Shown here in pieces: positions 60,435 through 64,000 of a DNA stretch of 64,000 nt. The stretch comes from Thermococcus barophilus MP (GTDB lineage: Archaea > Methanobacteriota_B > Thermococci > Thermococcales > Thermococcaceae). The notes beneath the pieces are model-generated. The model was not told where the DNA came from and searched no databases. It saw only the letters and a program-made list of their open reading frames with translations. The stretch's first letter is position 1. Every line of letters starts with the position of its first letter. The position numbers and the translations under genes are program-made. The stretch lies in NCBI RefSeq assembly GCF_000151105.2, contig NC_014804.1, positions 992,001 to 1,056,000 on the forward strand. Direction: 5' to 3'.

Positions 60435-61577
60435 TCAAGACTTGGCAATATCAAGAATTATTTTAAGGTTCTCCCCCTCTTCTCTTATCTCAATCCAAAA
60501 CGCTGAATACTGTTCTAAGTCAGCTCCAACTTCTGGGTCTGAAATTATAATATTGTAAAGATATTCGATCAGCTGTTCATGGAACAGAGGGTTATAATAT
60601 TCAACAAACTTTTCAAATCTGAATGTCCAGACTTTTCCTTCAGAATAGCCCTCCGGCAGTATGCCTTGAGAAAGTGACTGAAGTTTCTCATCAAGCCTCA
60701 AGTTTGGAAAGCTCCTCAAAATTACTGATGTCAAGCTTCCAAAAATTGCCTGTGCATCTGCATTGGTGAACTTGTAATCCTGCTTTAGGAACTCTATCCC
60801 AGAAACAATTCCTAAGCTCTTTACTTCAGCACTGCCATTTACAAGCTTGATTTCGTAAATTGTTGCATTTGAAATTATTTTCCCTTTCTCCTTCCAGTAC
60901 CGGTAATATGCCCCCAAATCCATGGCGGGAGGGTGCTGATCTAAGACAAAGTACCAGCCTTCAATTTCTATTACAGCTGCCGCATGCCCGGTATCACTAT
61001 TCGTGAAGTTAATGCTGAAAATATAAACCGGGGAGTAGTTCATGTCCAAAAGCAGTCCAGCCGTTAGGATTGCATAGTCAGTGCAGATGCCTTTTCCCTT
61101 CATTATCGTTTCGTAAGGAGTTTGTACTGTGTTGTTCTTCCCCTTTACGACCTTAAAACTTCCATTGCTGTACATTTCAATTTCTGGAGCTGGGAGGGAT
61201 GCCTTTTTCCAGTCATATTGGATATGCTCCTTCTCCCACTCTAAGATGTTCCAGGCACTTTGCTGTAAGCTGTCACCTTTAAGCTGCTCAGCTAAGGGCT
61301 TTATTTTAGCAAGCTCCTCTTTATTCAAAGCACACGGAATTGCCCTTTCGAGGATGTATCTCCAGAGAGGGTCTGAGCAAGAGGAAGTGGTGTTAACTTG
61401 GGGCAATACTGCCGTTGAAGCGGTGGTCTGAGTGGAAGGAGCAGCTGTTGAGGAATGGGTAGAAAGAGTTTCAGAAGTTGATCTTTCTGTTTGGGTGATT
61501 GTCTCGATTTGAATGCATCCGCTTACAAATACAAGTGCTATTATGAGTGCTGAGAGCATGAATTTAAGCAGCTTCAT
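60435..61577 (-). CDS. Transglutaminase-like lipoprotein
   Basis: 380 residues. Signal with lipobox VSGC (Cys21), then a Ser/Thr-rich linker (about 24-65). Transglutaminase-like core around 110-235: catalytic Cys in GKGICTDYAILTAGLLLD, His in GHAAAVIEI and Asp in YFVLDQHPP. Expected to be an extracellular protease-like or cross-linking enzyme; substrate unknown. Convergent with the helicase gene, six bases apart. Confidence 0.85.
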   Translation of the reverse strand: MKLLKFMLSALIIALVFVSGCIQIETITQTERSTSETLSTHSSTAAPSTQTTASTAVLPQVNTTSSCSDPLWRYILERAIPCALNKEELAKIKPLAEQLKGDSLQQSAWNILEWEKEHIQYDWKKASLPAPEIEMYSNGSFKVVKGKNNTVQTPYETIMKGKGICTDYAILTAGLLLDMNYSPVYIFSINFTNSDTGHAAAVIEIEGWYFVLDQHPPAMDLGAYYRYWKEKGKIISNATIYEIKLVNGSAEVKSLGIVSGIEFLKQDYKFTNADAQAIFGSLTSVILRSFPNLRLDEKLQSLSQGILPEGYSEGKVWTFRFEKFVEYYNPLFHEQLIEYLYNIIISDPEVGADLEQYSAFWIEIREEGENLKIILDIAKS

Positions 61578-61697
61578 AACATCTCACCTTAGAGGTTGTT
61601 ATGTGTCGAGGATTTAAAAAGTTCCGAGAGCACTAAGTAGGTTTTATCCATGAGCTCCCTTAGTCTGGCTGCTTTATTTTATATATTCCTCTTCTAG

Positions 61698-61835
61698 CTA
61701 TTTAATAGCAAATTCGATCTTCTTTACTCTTTTATCCTTTGCATCTTCTTCAGGTGTTAACACAAACGCAAGCATTACTCTCCACAATTCTTGCAAATAC
61801 CTTTCACCAGCTCTTTTCATCGGAACAGATTTCAT
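61698..61835 (-). CDS. Short ORF of unknown function, possible gene relic
   Basis: 45 codons: MKSVPMKRAGERYLQELWRVM, then LAFVLTPEEDAKDKRVKKIE and FAIK. The sequence is hydrophilic and helix-prone, with plausible protein composition. TTTATAAAG lies about 15 bases upstream and GGGA just before the ATG; no strong ribosome binding site. Could be a small protein or the tail of a lost gene. Confidence 0.3.
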   Translation of the reverse strand: MKSVPMKRAGERYLQELWRVMLAFVLTPEEDAKDKRVKKIEFAIK

Positions 61836-61865
61836 TCCCTGTCAGTACTTTATAAAACAAAATTC

Positions 61866-61975
61866 TTAGGGTCGTGGGGGCGTAGCCTCCCAGTAGATGA
61901 GAAGAAAGCGAGGTGTGGAGCGAAGCCCCACTATGGGGGTTTGAGAGTACAGAGAGATAAGGGGGCAAAGCCCCC
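61866..61975. repeat. GC-rich array of three hairpins beside tRNA-Arg
   Basis: Three hairpins in about 110 bases, with tight triloops: GGGGGC-GTA-GCCTCCC, GTGGAGC-GAA-GCCCCAC and GGGGGC-AAA-GCCCCC. It is located 3' of the tRNA on the minus strand and is much richer in GC than its surroundings. Could be a structured RNA, a terminator array, or a trace of an element that integrated at the tRNA gene. Confidence 0.45.
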
Positions 61976-61987
61976 TTGTCTTTCGTT

Positions 61988-62065
<78 letters not shown>

Positions 62066-62090
62066 TCGAACTTCTATGGGCTTAATTGCA

Positions 62091-62099
62091 TTTATAAAT
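62091..62099 (-). promoter_or_regulatory. tRNA-Arg promoter TATA element
   Basis: TTTATAAAT, about 26-34 bases upstream of the mature tRNA 5' end, the normal archaeal distance. Confidence 0.65.
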
Positions 62100-62265
62100 C
62101 TTACGATTCCCAAGGAAGCTAAGACTATTAAAAATAAGTCTGAGGTATAATGAGAACGTATTTCATGTTTTTTACAAGCAATTTACGGTATCTCTTTGCT
62201 TTTTCTGTGTTCTCTTATCCTTAAGTCTCATTCCCTGAAAAGGACAAAAATAAATGGTACAACTT

Positions 62266-63381
62266 TTATATACTTGATTTTACTATCTGTATAGCTTTGT
62301 CTATTTCTCCTCTTTTCTTGAAAACTTCGTAGAATTTGACCATCATCATTACTGCCCACTCTTTTATGTTTTCGTCATTTAGGGCATTGTCTAAACTGCC
62401 GACCAATTTTTCAACATAGATTTTTCTCCACTTACTCCCAAGTTTTCCAAATTTTATATCCATTATCTCCTTTCTGAGACCCTCCTCTTTAGACTTGAAA
62501 TACTCAAGTAACTTTTGATTTAACATTTCATTAACATCTTCAAAGTGCAATCCAACTTCTAACATCTTGTTTGGCTCTCTTCCTCGGAAGAGCCACTCAA
62601 AATGAATCGGACCAAACCCAGTAGGAATTTGTAACCAATTATCACAAGTTGCTCTTCTCTCAGTTGCTCCTTCTTCGATTTCTTTGAATCGTGAAAGTAT
62701 TTCAGAAAAGAATCTTAAATACTTCTTTTGTGTCTCTGTTAGTGTTTTCTTACTGCTAGCTTTCTTAATATCTCCAATATCTAATAGTTTTGGAACGAAT
62801 ATCTCTTTGTCTTCGCTTTTATAGTACTCGAACTCTACGCAAAGGATATTTATTCCAAAATTTCTGAGCCACTCTACGAGTCTTTTAGTATCATCCCCGA
62901 TTATGTACGAAGCCAAGACAAGTTGGATTTTCATAGGGTCTTTAATAGACTTTAAAAAATTTTGTCTAAACTCTTCATAACTGTATTCCTCTCCATTTCC
63001 ATAAAAACTTCTGAAAACCTCTTCCAAAGAATTAAATTGGGTTTTTCCAGAGTTAAAAATTTCATTTTCATCCATTTGTTGAAGATCAGATGCATAATCG
63101 AGCAACTGAGCAATGGCTTCTCTGTGCCCTTTACCTCTTTTTAATTCCACTATCGTTAGACTTCCACTGGAATCTACCAATAAGAGATCCAGCTCTCCGC
63201 CACTAGGGAGTCTTAAATGGCTTGCTAATGTTTTAACATCCCTCTCTGCGATATCTTTTAAAATTATTTGAGGAGTTCCCTCAATAAGTTTATGCAAATA
63301 TTCCTCCCTTTTATCAGCTGAAAAGTTCTCCTCCTCAATGATTTCTATATTGCTACTGTTTTTAATAACAACGTAGCTCAT
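62266..63381 (-). CDS. PD-(D/E)xK nuclease-like protein (DUF91/NucS-like) with C-terminal extension
   Basis: 371 residues. The core near 60-110 reads LPSGGELDLLLVDSSGSLTIVELKRGKGHREAIAQLLDYASDL: the GELD Asp, the ELK Glu and Lys and the following Gln form a standard PD-(D/E)xK active site of the kind found in NucS and many restriction or defence nucleases. The C-terminal half (about 240-370) has GPIHFEWLFRGREPNKMLEVGLHFE, a DUF4268-like region. It stands alone, between tRNA-Arg and asnS, in a region of accessory character. Role unknown; a defence function is a guess. Confidence 0.75.
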   Translation of the reverse strand: MSYVVIKNSSNIEIIEEENFSADKREEYLHKLIEGTPQIILKDIAERDVKTLASHLRLPSGGELDLLLVDSSGSLTIVELKRGKGHREAIAQLLDYASDLQQMDENEIFNSGKTQFNSLEEVFRSFYGNGEEYSYEEFRQNFLKSIKDPMKIQLVLASYIIGDDTKRLVEWLRNFGINILCVEFEYYKSEDKEIFVPKLLDIGDIKKASSKKTLTETQKKYLRFFSEILSRFKEIEEGATERRATCDNWLQIPTGFGPIHFEWLFRGREPNKMLEVGLHFEDVNEMLNQKLLEYFKSKEEGLRKEIMDIKFGKLGSKWRKIYVEKLVGSLDNALNDENIKEWAVMMMVKFYEVFKKRGEIDKAIQIVKSSI

Positions 63382-63477
63382 AATTGAAAATTTTGCATTA
63401 AGAAATATTTAATTTTTTCTTTCCCAAAGATTATGTACACCCTCAGTTTTAAAAATTAAAAGCAACAGAAGAAAAGC

Positions 63478-64000
63478 TCATGGATAGAGCCTTGTTGGGG
63501 TTCTCGGGAACAGGGTTGCCCATCTGACGTGGTCAAGGTTGAGGATCCATGCAACTACCCTCTCAACTCCAAGTCCAAAGCCGCTGTGCGGGACGCTTCC
63601 ATACTTTCTGAGGTCAAGATACCACTCGTAGTCCTTTGGATCCATGCCTTCCTCCAAAATACGCTGCACAAGCTTGTCATAATCATCCTCTCTCTCTGAA
63701 CCACCAATTATTTCACCATATCCTTCAGGTGCAAGCATGTCAGCTGCTAAGACCTTTCTTGGATCACTTGGGTCCTCCTTCATGTAGAACGCCTTGATAT
63801 GCTTTGGATAGCCATAGACGAAGAACGGCCTGTCGAATTCTTCTGTCAAAACTCTCTCTTCATCTGCACCCATGTCTTCGCCCCACTCTATGTTGACGCC
63901 TTTGCTCTGAAGGATATCAATTGCCTCATCGTAACTTATTCTCGGGAATGGCGGCTCTGTGTTCTTTAAGGTTGTGAAGTCTTTTCTGTACATTTCAATC
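63478..64000 (-). CDS. asnS: Asparaginyl-tRNA synthetase (partial, 5' end outside window)
   Basis: C-terminal 174 codons of a class II synthetase, open to the window edge. Blocks: PPFPRISYDEAIDILQ, GADEERVLTEEF, FFVYGYPKHIKAFYM (which fits AsnRS over AspRS), GEIIGGSERE (motif 2-3 region) and motif 3 HSGFGLGVERVVAWIL, ending LFPRTPTRLYP. Catalytic core is therefore intact in this portion. Confidence 0.93.
   Translation of the reverse strand, partial: IEMYRKDFTTLKNTEPPFPRISYDEAIDILQSKGVNIEWGEDMGADEERVLTEEFDRPFFVYGYPKHIKAFYMKEDPSDPRKVLAADMLAPEGYGEIIGGSEREDDYDKLVQRILEEGMDPKDYEWYLDLRKYGSVPHSGFGLGVERVVAWILNLDHVRWATLFPRTPTRLYP

Overview
This window is chromosomal DNA from a hyperthermophilic archaeon of the order Thermococcales, most likely a Thermococcus. 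Family-level evidence: an ADP-dependent phosphofructokinase, ADP-forming acetyl-CoA synthetase subunits, an archaeal inositol-1-phosphate synthase (precursor of the heat solute di-myo-inositol phosphate), an Fe-S XPD helicase, XerA, three secreted proteins ending in the Thermococcales CGP-CTERM sorting signal, AT-rich promoters with archaeal TATA boxes, and GGAGGTG-type ribosome binding sites. The species cannot be fixed from sequence reading alone.

Layout. 1-3.4 kb: sugar ABC importer (binding lipoprotein plus two permeases, the second cut by the window edge). 3.8-8.3 kb: inositol-1-phosphate synthase, XPD helicase, M42 peptidase. 8.4-23.6 kb, all on the minus strand: a complete carboxydotrophic hydrogenogenic island, matching in content and order the one described in T. 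onnurineus. It reads corQ-corR (CO-responsive regulators), cooF-cooS-cooC-cooT (ferredoxin, Ni-CO dehydrogenase, Ni maturation), then after an internal promoter a five-subunit membrane [NiFe]-hydrogenase and a seven-gene Mrp/Mnh-type antiporter. Electrons from CO oxidation should pass by CooF to the hydrogenase, which makes H2 and pumps ions; the antiporter module would convert this to a sodium gradient.

23.7-32.6 kb: SfsA, a Toprim/coiled-coil protein, XerA, ADP-PFK, an Asp/Glu-racemase-superfamily protein, nitroreductase, ThiI with a tandem PP-loop paralogue, and a cysteine-synthase-family gene with an apparent single-base frameshift. 32.6-37.7 kb: an orphan sequence resembling an IS605/TnpB right end, two divergent zinc-ribbon paralogues and a large secreted repeat protein. 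37.8-48.3 kb: ADP-forming acyl-CoA synthetase pair, a decayed sugar-phosphate isomerase, an MgtE-type transporter, endonuclease III, a PadR-ferredoxin-ABC exporter operon, and phosphoglycerate kinase. 48.4-56.6 kb: a secreted metallophosphoesterase, a DUF447 flavoprotein, an iron/thiamine-type ABC importer and a second CGP-CTERM protein. 56.7-64 kb: tyrS with a structured leader, a MazF/RHH toxin-antitoxin pair followed by a HepT remnant, tRNA-Leu, tRNA-Lys, a DEAD-box helicase, a transglutaminase-like lipoprotein, tRNA-Arg beside a GC-rich hairpin array, a PD-(D/E)xK nuclease and the 3' part of asnS.

The most interesting leads are the CorR architecture (a Cys-X3-Cys-X2-Cys N-terminal region joined to a winged-helix DNA-binding domain), dyads at the coo promoters, the foldable tyrS leader, the orphan TnpB-type RNA end, and the frameshifted or relic genes. 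No rRNA operon, intact transposase or CRISPR array was seen.
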